Shown here in pieces: positions 37,645 to 47,788 of a stretch of 64,000 bases of DNA. Made by a program: the position numbers and the translations under genes. Source of the stretch: Flavobacteriales bacterium. GTDB lineage: Bacteria > Bacteroidota > Bacteroidia > NS11-12g > UBA955. Where the stretch lies: positions 135,072 through 199,071 of the forward strand of contig CANFLS010000002.1 of NCBI GenBank assembly GCA_947447955.1. Direction: 5' to 3'. The notes beneath the pieces were generated by a model that was not told where the DNA came from, did no database searches, and worked only from the letters and a program-made list of their open reading frames with translations. Numbering within the stretch: the stretch's first letter is position 1; every line of letters begins with the position of its first letter.

Positions 37645-40134
37645 TTACTGTAGAGTCAGTATTACAAATTGCTCACTTTTTACCAATACCTTCCTCGAAT
37701 TCCTATCAATGTAATTTTTATCATTCACCATTTCTTGTGATCCATTATTTTGTATTTTATTAATATCCAACTCCTTCACCCAAAGAAAACTTTTTGCATC
37801 AATAAAATTTGACAAATCAAATTCCAAATCGGAATTCGCAGTATTAAATAGAAATATTACATTCTTCCTGAAATAAGTTCTTTCAACAACCAATTGATTA
37901 TCAGAAAGAGCTGTTACTTTACAATCTCCATATAACAATGGCATTGATTCCGAACGAAATTTAAGTAAATTCTCTACTTTTAACTTGTTTTCTTGCTCTT
38001 GTCTTAAAATTGAATCTCCATCCTCTTTAAACCTCATCATTCTGCGGCTGTCAGGATCATTTGCCCCGGGCATTCCGATTTCATCACCATAATAAACAAC
38101 AGGTATACCAGGAATTGCGATCATAAATGCAACCAAATTCTGCAATCGATTATATCCAATTTCTTTGGCTACAATATTCCTGTCCCAACCAGCTTGTTTC
38201 ATATTTTCACCGTCTTTTAAACTTCCATCAGCCAAAGAAATGAACCTAGGTCTATCTTGATTCCCAGTAATATTTCCCATGGTATGATGAGAACCATACG
38301 TCTTTTTGCTGTCGTTTAAAACCTGTGCCAAGTTTTTACAACCACCTTTGGTATCCTTGAAAACAGAAACGGCGGCATCGTACAAATTAAAATCAAATTG
38401 AGCATCTAACAATCCAGACCCCAAATATGATCCAATTAATTCTGGACTTCCATAAGTTTCACCAATTTGATACAAACTTCTATTTTGAGGGATAATTACC
38501 TTCGTTTTTAATTTCTTTGTTAAGGTCCGCCAAAAAATATCTGGAATATGTTTTGTTGCGTCATGTCTAAATCCGTCAACATTATAATTCTGGAACCACC
38601 AAACAGCACTATCTGTCATTGCATCCACCACTTCAGGTTTGAAAAAGTTGAATGTCGGCATAAAATCATCAAACCACGTAGTAAGCCTATATTCATCCCA
38701 TCTTTCAGTATTTTTTGAGCCATCTGGTAAATAGAGAGAAGTATACCAATCTGGATGTTGTTTAAATAAAGGATGTTCCTGATGAATATGATGGGCAACA
38801 TAATCAAATAGCACGTTTATTCCATTTTTGTGTGCCACTTCAATCATATCATCTAACTCTTTCTTTGTGCAAAAACGTTCATCTGTTTGTGTACTTGAAA
38901 TTGGCCAATAACCATGGTAACCGCTGAATTTTGTTTTTGGATTTTCCCACTGACCATAGGGTCCTGCAGGATTTTTAATAATTGGAGATATCCAAAGTGT
39001 ATTGACAGACAACTTTTTAAAATAACCACTTTCAATCTTCTGTTTTAACCCAACAATATCTCCACCTTGGAAATCTAATTTCTTATTTATATCTGGTCTG
39101 TTTAATGGCTTGTTATTTGATTTATTCCCGTCTTTAAAACGATCAATCATAGGATTGTAAATAACCATCGTTCGTGAGTCCGTTCTATCTTGAAACTTGC
39201 TAATGTCCTCTAAAATTTCATTTCCAACCAAAGGAACCAAAATGTCATTACTTAAAGTTTCAGTATTAGAAACCCAACATCTTAAATAACTTCTATTCGA
39301 TTTTGATTTCGTAGGTATATATACTTCGATAAAACTCATTTCAATCAAACCATTTTTCCTATACTTATGCTGAATTGAAGTTTTCAATATTACATTGTCC
39401 AGTAATGCAATAATGTTAAACTTCTTTTTGTTTTCAAGGTAAAACTTCTCTGAAATACCTGCTAACAAATTTGTTACTAAGTCTACTTTAATAAAATTCT
39501 CATCTATATTCGAGTGAACTGCAGTTTTCAATTCAATTTCCTTTTCTTTATAAATGAAACGTGAATTATACCCTCCCATTCCATTGCTCACACTGTCTTT
39601 ATTGTACGGATCACGAATTTCTTTAGTTCCATTTAAAACAAGAACATATTGATGACTTCCTTCAGATACATAAACTTCACCAGACCAAAGTCCATTATTA
39701 AAAACCAAATTCATAGCATTGGGATTCCAATTGTTAAAAGTTCCCTTGATTTGAATTTTGGAATATTTATGATTTGCATCTTTAAACGCAAATTTTCTCA
39801 ATTTTTTATGACTTTTTTTAATGGGTACTGTTAAAACTTTATGAGAATTTTTGAGTTCTATATTTAATCCAGAGATAGAAAATGCATGTTCTTCATTTAC
39901 CGTAATTACGCATGAATCCGTTTTGCCATCCCAATTGACTTTATAGCCATATTCATCAACTGTTGAAACACATTGAATCAATGCTGCATCTGGAACAAAA
40001 TCAGTAAGCCAAACTGTAGTTTTCCCTGTATTTAACTGTACCGGTTTGAAAAAATCTTGACCAAATTGTTGTGAAAAAGCACAATTGCAGTAACTTAAAA
40101 ATAAACATATGATAATTGATTTTACCTTATTCAT
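37645..40134 (-). CDS. Alpha-amylase family glycoside hydrolase (GH13) with N-terminal carbohydrate-binding/Ig-like modules
   Basis: NVLFDYVAHH, VDGFRHDATKHIP, YQIGETYGS, GNQDRPR, IPVVYYGDEIGMPGANDPDSRRMM; FNNWNPNAM CBM-like motif. Confidence 0.9.
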   Translation of the reverse strand: MNKVKSIIICLFLSYCNCAFSQQFGQDFFKPVQLNTGKTTVWLTDFVPDAALIQCVSTVDEYGYKVNWDGKTDSCVITVNEEHAFSISGLNIELKNSHKVLTVPIKKSHKKLRKFAFKDANHKYSKIQIKGTFNNWNPNAMNLVFNNGLWSGEVYVSEGSHQYVLVLNGTKEIRDPYNKDSVSNGMGGYNSRFIYKEKEIELKTAVHSNIDENFIKVDLVTNLLAGISEKFYLENKKKFNIIALLDNVILKTSIQHKYRKNGLIEMSFIEVYIPTKSKSNRSYLRCWVSNTETLSNDILVPLVGNEILEDISKFQDRTDSRTMVIYNPMIDRFKDGNKSNNKPLNRPDINKKLDFQGGDIVGLKQKIESGYFKKLSVNTLWISPIIKNPAGPYGQWENPKTKFSGYHGYWPISSTQTDERFCTKKELDDMIEVAHKNGINVLFDYVAHHIHQEHPLFKQHPDWYTSLYLPDGSKNTERWDEYRLTTWFDDFMPTFNFFKPEVVDAMTDSAVWWFQNYNVDGFRHDATKHIPDIFWRTLTKKLKTKVIIPQNRSLYQIGETYGSPELIGSYLGSGLLDAQFDFNLYDAAVSVFKDTKGGCKNLAQVLNDSKKTYGSHHTMGNITGNQDRPRFISLADGSLKDGENMKQAGWDRNIVAKEIGYNRLQNLVAFMIAIPGIPVVYYGDEIGMPGANDPDSRRMMRFKEDGDSILRQEQENKLKVENLLKFRSESMPLLYGDCKVTALSDNQLVVERTYFRKNVIFLFNTANSDLEFDLSNFIDAKSFLWVKELDINKIQNNGSQEMVNDKNYIDRNSRKVLVKSEQFVILTLQ

Positions 40135-40217
40135 AGCAAGTGTAAAATTAACACTTTACTATCAATATGAAAAATGATTCAAATCGGAAAAAAATCTGCG
40201 TATTATTTGATAGTCGT

Positions 40218-41102
40218 TTAAACCTCAGTTCGTTTATCGTATCCCCAATTTAATTTGCTACGCAATGTATCCATGAAATTGACATTTGAGAGACGCATCA
40301 AAATAAGAGGAAAATCGGCTTTTCTAACCGCCATGTTTACTTCTTCAGTAATACTTTGACTTCGCGAATCTAAACTGGCCAAATAACTGCTTGCCCTTCC
40401 TTCAATTTCAAACGAAATAACAACATCATCACTTACAACAACCGGCCTTACATTTAAATTGTGAGGCGCAATTGGGGTAATAACGAAGCTATCACTCTTA
40501 GGGAAAATAATTGGTCCCCCACAACTTAAAGAATAACCTGTAGAACCTGTAGGAGTAGATACAATAAGTCCATCACTCCAATAACTATTTAAAAATTCAC
40601 CATTTAAATATGCATGAACAACAATCATGCTTGAGGTTTCTTTTTTGTGAATTACAAAATCATTTAAGCCATAATTAAAATCAAAAATCTTTTGGTTAGA
40701 TTCAAGATTAAGCAACGACCTAGGTTCAAGAATATAATTTCCTTTTTCTAATTCATCAATTGCAAATTCCAATTCATCGGTTGCTATACCCGCCAAAAAA
40801 CCCAATCTTCCCGTATTAATAGAAAGAACAGGAATACGGCTGTCACGAACAAGTTGCAGCGTATCTAGAATTGTGCCATCGCCACCCACACTAATTAAAA
40901 CATCAAGTCCAACATTGTCTTTATCAAAATAATCAAAAATATGAGGGACAATATTCGCTGAAACCTGCATATAAATAAAATCTTCCAGCGATGGTGGGCA
41001 AAAGATTTGATATCCCCTATTATGGAGGGACAATATTAAACTTGCCAAAGCATCTCTATGCTTGGGATCTCTTACTGATTTAGCGTAAACACCAATTCTC
41101 AT
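40218..41102 (-). CDS. nadK: NAD kinase
   Basis: LISVGGDGTILDTLQLV, NTGRLGFLAG, DGLIVSTPTGSTGYSLSCGGPI. Confidence 0.95.
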   Translation of the reverse strand: MRIGVYAKSVRDPKHRDALASLILSLHNRGYQIFCPPSLEDFIYMQVSANIVPHIFDYFDKDNVGLDVLISVGGDGTILDTLQLVRDSRIPVLSINTGRLGFLAGIATDELEFAIDELEKGNYILEPRSLLNLESNQKIFDFNYGLNDFVIHKKETSSMIVVHAYLNGEFLNSYWSDGLIVSTPTGSTGYSLSCGGPIIFPKSDSFVITPIAPHNLNVRPVVVSDDVVISFEIEGRASSYLASLDSRSQSITEEVNMAVRKADFPLILMRLSNVNFMDTLRSKLNWGYDKRTEV

Positions 41103-41105
41103 AAT

Positions 41106-42494
41106 TTATATGGCATGTCTGAATGAAATATTAAATACCCAACCACCTATATTGTTTTTGGACACGTCAAATCTAGTCAATATATCATAATATGCCAACA
41201 TATCAATACCGAAACCAACACATCTCAACATTTGAGTATTTAAAACATTATTTCCACTTGAGTTAATTGCATCTGGCTCAATGATTTTACCTAGATCTGA
41301 ATACATACTTAGCCAAATACTTAATGGCATTTTATTGTAGTTTTCTGTTATTCCTACTTTTTGCAAATCCACTTTACCTAAAAACAAGGCCTTTCTAAAG
41401 GCAATTTTTGCCATAAAAGAACCTCTTCCATCAACAACATAGGATTCAAAACCCCTCACATAATCTTGATTATATCCTAGCTGTCTAGAATTTAAATATG
41501 TTAAATCACCAAACTTATATTGTGTAAAAAACAAAGTCGCAACATGATGATGGTTGTCAATATTCAAAAAATTCCTCCACCGAAATGAAACAGCCTCAAC
41601 CCAATTGAATTTCTCATAACCCTGATTTGTTAACGAAAAATTAAACTTCATTTCATTACCCTTGGTTGGATAATGCCTTTGATTTCGTGAATCATGCGTT
41701 ACATTTAAATATCCAGTTTGCGATAATTGTTTATTCCCAAACACAAAAAAACTTGGATTGACAAAACTTGCCTGTTTACTTATTTCATGGTAATTCAAAG
41801 AATAGCCAAATTCCAAACTATTTTGATAATTGATTTTTCTAAATGCACTTACATCAACATTTGTGATTCGTTGGGCATAATCTGGTTCTAAATCAAACAA
41901 TTTAATTCTATTATTTTCGGTAGAAAGCCATATTTCATGACTTTGACTATAAGAGGATTTAAACTTACCACCCCAACCATTGCTATAGTTAGAACTTGGG
42001 AGTTCATAACTCAAACCGTAAACTTGATTATAACCACCTACTAATGTGAGCATTAATGTGTGATTTAATCCAAACAAATTAAAAAAAGCAAAGTCACCAC
42101 CAAAATACAATCTACTTAATTGTTTTGTTTTCGCCCAGTTGTAAAAATTCCTATCTGCAAATCCACCGGATGGATAATACCAATAATAAAATTCCTCAAC
42201 TACTGAAATAAACAATGTATCATGAACCTGTTTGCAAACAACTTCATTAAATAAACTCAAACTACTAATGCGCAACTCCCATCGTTCAATGAGTGAGTCA
42301 GAAATAAATAGTTTTCTTCCCGGTTCAAAATTTATTTCTCTGAAAATTGTTTTTTCTTTAGTCCTAACGAGTCCCTTAATTGTAACAACACTTATGGAAT
42401 CCAAGTTATTTGTATAATGAGACTGCTCAAAATTTCCCTTTATTTGAGGGATGTGATAGAATATGCAAAAAAGAAGAATTAAACAGATTCTCAA
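41106..42494 (-). CDS. Outer-membrane protein, POTRA plus Omp85/BamA-like beta-barrel
   Basis: POTRA-like ISVVTIKGLVRTKEKTIFREINFEPG; barrel strands; YPTKGNEMKFNF and YVRGFE motifs. Confidence 0.75.
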   Translation of the reverse strand: MRICLILLFCIFYHIPQIKGNFEQSHYTNNLDSISVVTIKGLVRTKEKTIFREINFEPGRKLFISDSLIERWELRISSLSLFNEVVCKQVHDTLFISVVEEFYYWYYPSGGFADRNFYNWAKTKQLSRLYFGGDFAFFNLFGLNHTLMLTLVGGYNQVYGLSYELPSSNYSNGWGGKFKSSYSQSHEIWLSTENNRIKLFDLEPDYAQRITNVDVSAFRKINYQNSLEFGYSLNYHEISKQASFVNPSFFVFGNKQLSQTGYLNVTHDSRNQRHYPTKGNEMKFNFSLTNQGYEKFNWVEAVSFRWRNFLNIDNHHHVATLFFTQYKFGDLTYLNSRQLGYNQDYVRGFESYVVDGRGSFMAKIAFRKALFLGKVDLQKVGITENYNKMPLSIWLSMYSDLGKIIEPDAINSSGNNVLNTQMLRCVGFGIDMLAYYDILTRFDVSKNNIGGWVFNISFRHAI

Positions 42495-42991
42495 ACTAAA
42501 TTTCTTTCATAAGTTTTAAATGAAAAATCAAATTGGTGTTGATCATCTTTATTGTGGTCTTCAACAAAACTACAAGTATAATTCTGATAATTAACTGGAG
42601 GGAAAAAAGTATCGGCATTTTCAAAATTCCCATCAACATGTGTTAGGTATATTTTGTTGGCAAATTCCAAAGCTTGTTCATAAATCTGCGCACCTCCAAT
42701 TATCATAATCTCTTCGCTTTCCGATTGTTTAGCAATATCAAAAACTTGGTCCCATGAATTAACCAAAACAAATCCTTCCGCTACCTCATTTAGCTGTCTA
42801 CTCAAAACAATATTCAAACGATTTTTTAGCGGTTTGCCTAAGCTTTCCATAGTTTTACGACCCATAATTACAGGCTTACCCTTTGTTCTTGCAATAAACC
42901 ATTTAAAATCAATTGGCAAATGCCAAAGGAGTTGGTTATTCGCACCCAATTCATTGTTCGAACCTATTGCAGCAATAATAGAAATTTGCAT
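42491..42991 (-). CDS. folA: Dihydrofolate reductase
   Basis: MQISIIAAIGSNNELGANNQLLWHLPIDFKWF, GKPVIMGRKTMESLGKPL; start at ATG 42991 not 43048. Confidence 0.94.
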   Translation of the reverse strand: MQISIIAAIGSNNELGANNQLLWHLPIDFKWFIARTKGKPVIMGRKTMESLGKPLKNRLNIVLSRQLNEVAEGFVLVNSWDQVFDIAKQSESEEIMIIGGAQIYEQALEFANKIYLTHVDGNFENADTFFPPVNYQNYTCSFVEDHNKDDQHQFDFSFKTYERNLV

Positions 42992-43053
42992 TTGTACTGC
43001 GAATTTAAGATTATTTGAAATGAATACCAATGAAATGATTTTTACCATAAATG

Positions 43054-43083
43054 AAAAAGCCCTTCAAATTCAAGGGCTTTTTC
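43054..43083 (-). terminator. Intrinsic terminator of the FAD oxidoreductase gene
   Basis: AAAAAGCCCTT-caaatt-CAAGGGCTTTTT hairpin. Confidence 0.8.
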
Positions 43084-43103
43084 AGAATTAGGTTTTATTT
43101 TAT

Positions 43104-44531
43104 TTAAATATTGTACCCTGTTAAATTAATTTCCGTTTGTTCTTGATAATCAGAATCAGTATTGATGCTCCATAAATTTTGATCTCTATCAGTTTCAATT
43201 TGACGCGCAATCAATATCCCCATTAAAATTGAATGGTCTTGATTGTTGTATTTGAATGAACCATAACGACCAATGGGATATAAATTTTTAAATTCCTTCA
43301 AATAATCAATTACAGGCTGTAAGTTATCCATATATCCAGTTTCGTATACCGGATAGCATTTAGGAATTCTCATCACTGAGGTATTCAAAATATTAGAGGA
43401 AGACTCAATCAAATTTAATGTTCTAATTTCTTTTGCTGCCAATTCAGCCAACTGCTCATCCGAATAACCCCAAAGTTCTTCATGGTCAAAGCTCCAAAAT
43501 TCCATACAGAGAATAGTCGTTTTCTTTTCTTTATTAATTGAAGGACACCAATTTCTAAAGTTAGTAATTCTACCATGTTTTACTTCCGGTGAATGCACAT
43601 AAATCCAGTTATCTGGGAATAATTGATTACTATCAACCTCCAAATAAACCAAAGTCGTATTTCTAAAATAAAGCTTTTTTGACAATTCCAATATTCCTTC
43701 ATCAAGAACCGACATACCTTGTAGCAATAAAGTTAGGGGCATTGTAGATATGATGATATCGGCAGTGTAAACAATCCCATTTTCATCTGTAAGCGACTTA
43801 ACAGTTTTATCTATAACTTCTATTTCTTTGATTTTTTTATTGAATAATATCTCACCACCTTTATCAATAATAGATCTCGCCATTTTTTCATAAACTTCAC
43901 CTGTTCCTTGTTTTGGGTATGCAAATTGATCCACCAAAGTTTTATGTTTATTTCCTTTATTGCCAAAAATTGCAGCTTTTACTGCTTCGTATAAAGACAA
44001 TTTCTTGATTCTTTGTGCCGCCCAATCAGAATCAATTTGATCACAACTAATTCCCCAAAGTTTTTCAGAATATGTTTTGAAAAACATTTGAAATAACTTC
44101 TTACCAAATTTATCGGTAACCCAATCTTCAAAAGTATCGAGATTTTTTTTACCAAAAACACGTTGAAATGTATAACTCAATAAGATTTGAATAATCTCAA
44201 GTGGAGATAAATTTTTGAGGACATTCCCTAATTTTAAAGGATAATCAAAAAACTTATTCTTGTAATAAATTCTTGTCAATCTATTGACTAAGGTATAATC
44301 ATCTTCAACAACTTCATGAAAAAGATCATTTACAATTTTATCGCTTGAAAAAAATCTATGTGGGCCACAATCAACAATTTGCCCAAAGAGTTCAAAGCTT
44401 TTGGCCATACCTCCAACAGAACCAGTAGATTCAATTACAGTAACTTTATTTCCTTTTTTAGTTAATTCATAGGCCGCAGTTAATCCCGCGGGACCAGCGC
44501 CTATAATTATGACCGATTTTTTATCTGACAT
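43104..44531 (-). CDS. NAD(P)/FAD-dependent (amine oxidase/UDP-galactopyranose mutase-like) oxidoreductase
   Basis: VIIIGAGPAGLTAAYELTKKGNKVTVIE; VDCGPHRFFS; C-term LYPIGRYGSFKYNNQDHSILMG; ATG 44531 preferred. Confidence 0.85.
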   Translation of the reverse strand: MSDKKSVIIIGAGPAGLTAAYELTKKGNKVTVIESTGSVGGMAKSFELFGQIVDCGPHRFFSSDKIVNDLFHEVVEDDYTLVNRLTRIYYKNKFFDYPLKLGNVLKNLSPLEIIQILLSYTFQRVFGKKNLDTFEDWVTDKFGKKLFQMFFKTYSEKLWGISCDQIDSDWAAQRIKKLSLYEAVKAAIFGNKGNKHKTLVDQFAYPKQGTGEVYEKMARSIIDKGGEILFNKKIKEIEVIDKTVKSLTDENGIVYTADIIISTMPLTLLLQGMSVLDEGILELSKKLYFRNTTLVYLEVDSNQLFPDNWIYVHSPEVKHGRITNFRNWCPSINKEKKTTILCMEFWSFDHEELWGYSDEQLAELAAKEIRTLNLIESSSNILNTSVMRIPKCYPVYETGYMDNLQPVIDYLKEFKNLYPIGRYGSFKYNNQDHSILMGILIARQIETDRDQNLWSINTDSDYQEQTEINLTGYNI

Positions 44532-44694
44532 TGAATAGTTACAAATTAAACTATCAATGACCAAAGTACCATAAATGGCGATTTTTTTATTTCAACATTT
44601 TATGACATTTCAATTAATCCATATCAAATCCCTCAAAATCAATTTCTTCAAGCATTTGATTCCTGATTTTGCCGTTTAAGTCGCTTTATTGCAC

Positions 44695-44702
44695 TATCTT
44701 TG
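44695..44702 (+). promoter_or_regulatory. -7 box TATCTTTG of der
   Basis: TATCTTTG-CGGA-ATG(44707). Confidence 0.7.
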
Positions 44703-44706
44703 CGGA

Positions 44707-46017
44707 ATGAGTCGTATTGTTGCCATTGTTGGACGCCCAAATGTAGGAAAAAGCACATTATTTAATCGCCTTACAGGAGAGCGAAAAGCCATTGTTGATG
44801 ATTTTAGTGGTGTTACACGTGACCGCCATTATGGCCGCAGCGATTGGAATGGTATAGACTTTACTGTTATTGATACCGGTGGATTTGTACCATTGTCGTC
44901 TGACGTTTTTGAAGCAGCAATTCGCGATCAAGTGCATATTGCAATTTCTGAAGCGTCGGTAATCATTTTTGTAGTTGATGTTCAAACAGATGTGAATCCA
45001 ATGGATGAAGAGTTTGCAAAAATCTTACGCAGAAGTAAAAAGCCAGTATTGCTTTGTGTAAACAAAGTAGATAACGATAGATTGAGATTAGAATCATCTG
45101 CCTTTTATTCTTTAGGATATGATACTTTATATGAAGTTTCATCAGCAAATGGATCAGGTACGGGAGAATTGTTAGATTCAGTTGCGGAACATCTTAAAAA
45201 TGAACAACCTCTTAGCGATCATGAATTAGACTTGCCTAGAATTGCAATTGTAGGAAGGCCAAATGTTGGTAAAAGTAGTTTGATCAATGCGCTTATTGGC
45301 GTTGATAGAAATATTGTTACTGAAATTGCAGGTACCACCCGCGATAGCATTGACACTATTTACAATGCCTATGGCAAAGAAGTAATTCTTGTAGATACCG
45401 CAGGTATTCGTAGAAAAAGCAAGGTTAGCGAAAATATTGAATTCTACTCGGTAATGCGTTCGTTAAGAGCACTTGAAAATTCAGACGTAGTGGTTTTGGT
45501 TATTGATGCAACACTAGGTTTAGAGTCACAAGATCAGAATTTATTTTGGATGGCCCACAGACTTGGAAAAGGAGTTGTTATACTTGTAAATAAATGGGAT
45601 TTGGTTGAAAAAGAAACCAATACGCATCTTGAATTCACAGCGCACATTCAAAGCCAAATTGCACCCTTTGTAGATGTTCCAATTTTATATATTTCGGCTG
45701 TTACCAAACAGCGTTTATACCAAACCATGGAAACTATTTTGAATGTATATACCAACTTAACTCAAAAAATTCCAACTAGAAAATTGAACGATTATCTTCT
45801 CCCTATTATGGAAAACACACCTCCACCAAGTAGAAAAGGTAAATTTGTTAAAATTAAGTATGTTACACAGTTGCCAAGTAAAAGACTTGCATTCGCTTTG
45901 TTCTGCAACTTGCCACAATATGTAGCAGAAAGTTATACGCGTTTCATTGAAAATAAAATGAGAGAAGAATTTCCACTTACAGGAATTCCAATCAGCTTAT
46001 TTTATAGAAAAAAATAA
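44707..46017 (+). CDS. der: Ribosome biogenesis GTPase Der (EngA)
   Basis: Two G domains GRPNVGKSTLFN and GRPNVGKSSLIN, KH-like C-terminus; ATG 44707 preferred over 44689. Confidence 0.97.
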   Translation: MSRIVAIVGRPNVGKSTLFNRLTGERKAIVDDFSGVTRDRHYGRSDWNGIDFTVIDTGGFVPLSSDVFEAAIRDQVHIAISEASVIIFVVDVQTDVNPMDEEFAKILRRSKKPVLLCVNKVDNDRLRLESSAFYSLGYDTLYEVSSANGSGTGELLDSVAEHLKNEQPLSDHELDLPRIAIVGRPNVGKSSLINALIGVDRNIVTEIAGTTRDSIDTIYNAYGKEVILVDTAGIRRKSKVSENIEFYSVMRSLRALENSDVVVLVIDATLGLESQDQNLFWMAHRLGKGVVILVNKWDLVEKETNTHLEFTAHIQSQIAPFVDVPILYISAVTKQRLYQTMETILNVYTNLTQKIPTRKLNDYLLPIMENTPPPSRKGKFVKIKYVTQLPSKRLAFALFCNLPQYVAESYTRFIENKMREEFPLTGIPISLFYRKK

Positions 46018-46019
46018 TT

Positions 46020-47045
46020 TTGACAAAAGACATCCGAGATTTAGATTTAACTGAGTTATCCGAAGAGTTAAAAACTTTAGGACAACCATCATTTCGTGCC
46101 AAACAAATTTGGCAATGGCTGTGGCAAAAAGGAGCCAGAAGTTTTGACGAAATGACAAATCTCTCGAAAGATTTAAGGTCGGTACTTGCAGATAATTTCA
46201 CATTTCACAAAACAGAAATTATCACCTCACAATATTCAAACGATGGTACGATAAAAGTTGTTTTCGAATTGCACGACGGAAATAAAATTGAGGGAGTATT
46301 AATTCCCTCAATGTCAAGAACAACCGCTTGTGTAAGTAGCCAAGTGGGTTGCAGTTTAGATTGCAAATTTTGTGCAACTGGATATTTGAAAAGAAGTAGG
46401 AATTTAACAGCCGCTGAAATTTTTGATCAGGTATGGCAAATTAACGAACTCGCTGAAAAGCATCATGGAAAACGATTAGACAATATTGTTTACATGGGAA
46501 TGGGAGAACCCTTACTCAATTACGCCAATGTTTTGAGAAGTGTTAACATTATTACGAGTGCTGAAGGATTGGGAATGTCGCCAACCCGATTAACACTCTC
46601 AACCGCAGGAATAGCTAAAATGATTGTAAAACTTGCCGATGACGGTGTTAGAACCAATTTGGCTTTAAGTTTACACTCTGCAAACAATGCAAAACGCAGT
46701 GCCATTATGCCAATCAATGATTCTAATAACTTAGAAATGTTGGCTGAGTCTTTGGCCTATTGGTATGATAAAACTGGAAACAGACCAACTTTAGAGTATA
46801 CAGTTATTGCAGGAGTTAATGATGGCGTTGAAGAAGAAAAAGAATTGGCAACTTTTGCAAGAAAATTCCCATCCAAAATTAACCTAATAGAATACAATCC
46901 AATTACATTAGCAGACTATCAACCTACAAGCAGATTAGACGCATTTGCAGATAGTTTAATTGCGAAAAAACTCATTGTTAATGTTCGACGCAGCCGCGGA
47001 AAAGACATTGACGCAGCCTGTGGTCAATTGGCGTTAAAATCCTAA
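46020..47045 (+). CDS. rlmN: Dual-specificity RNA methyltransferase RlmN (TTG start)
   Basis: SSQVGCSLDCKFCATG radical-SAM motif, YMGMGEPLLNYANVL, C-terminal DAACGQL Cys. Confidence 0.95.
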   Translation: MTKDIRDLDLTELSEELKTLGQPSFRAKQIWQWLWQKGARSFDEMTNLSKDLRSVLADNFTFHKTEIITSQYSNDGTIKVVFELHDGNKIEGVLIPSMSRTTACVSSQVGCSLDCKFCATGYLKRSRNLTAAEIFDQVWQINELAEKHHGKRLDNIVYMGMGEPLLNYANVLRSVNIITSAEGLGMSPTRLTLSTAGIAKMIVKLADDGVRTNLALSLHSANNAKRSAIMPINDSNNLEMLAESLAYWYDKTGNRPTLEYTVIAGVNDGVEEEKELATFARKFPSKINLIEYNPITLADYQPTSRLDAFADSLIAKKLIVNVRRSRGKDIDAACGQLALKS

Positions 47046-47788
47046 AAAAACAACTTCCAATACATTTTTTCAGCGCTAGCATTCCATTTACCTCCGAATA
47101 ATTTTTCCATTTCATCATGCAACATAAGTTTGGTGTATTGCTTTTGCTTCTTTTTAATGGGTAAATTCGGATTTAATCCTTTTGCATTGAGCACAACTTT
47201 ATCTGCGAACCAATTCGTGTGAAATGCTGGAATACCGAGGCCCAAAATTACACCTGGAAGGCCATGAATGACTTCAGGTCCTTGCGAACCGATTAATTCT
47301 TCTGCGAAGAACGCATAAATAAGTATGCTATCCTGAAATTTAGCAACTGCTTTTCTACAATTGTATCCTGCAATATTGCGCTTGTCATTTGTGATTTTCC
47401 ATCTGAAGTTAAAATTAGAATCGCATATAATAAACTCATTTCCGGCAAAATCCTTTTTCAATTTTAGAGAATCTGGATAAAGTATTACCTCATTCGCTGC
47501 CGATGGAATAAGCCACTCAGGCACTATAAAACTAGGTTCATTTTCAGGGTCTATTCTATAAGTTGAAACACCATTTTTACCAACGAGTATATATTTTTCC
47601 TTCTTAAATTTTGGAATATCTTTTTTAAATTGCTCTACCCATGATTCGTTTGGCAATTGCTTATGAATATTCGTTGTTTTTGTAAAATAAATTGTAAATG
47701 AATCAGAAAACTGCGCGCTCAAACCTGAAGTAAGCAACAAAAGTATACTCCAAACGTATGATTTTTTATTTATTAAGATTGATTTCAT
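47042..47788 (-). CDS. GLPGLI family secreted protein
   Basis: IHGLPGVILGLG motif; signal peptide from ATG 47788. Confidence 0.85.
   Translation of the reverse strand: MKSILINKKSYVWSILLLLTSGLSAQFSDSFTIYFTKTTNIHKQLPNESWVEQFKKDIPKFKKEKYILVGKNGVSTYRIDPENEPSFIVPEWLIPSAANEVILYPDSLKLKKDFAGNEFIICDSNFNFRWKITNDKRNIAGYNCRKAVAKFQDSILIYAFFAEELIGSQGPEVIHGLPGVILGLGIPAFHTNWFADKVVLNAKGLNPNLPIKKKQKQYTKLMLHDEMEKLFGGKWNASAEKMYWKLFF

Noticed and set aside
40943-41040. Two copies of GAGGGACAATATT about 80 bp apart in nadK
   Set aside because: Short coding-sequence coincidence, one copy lacks the TTT prefix; not enough to call a repeat.
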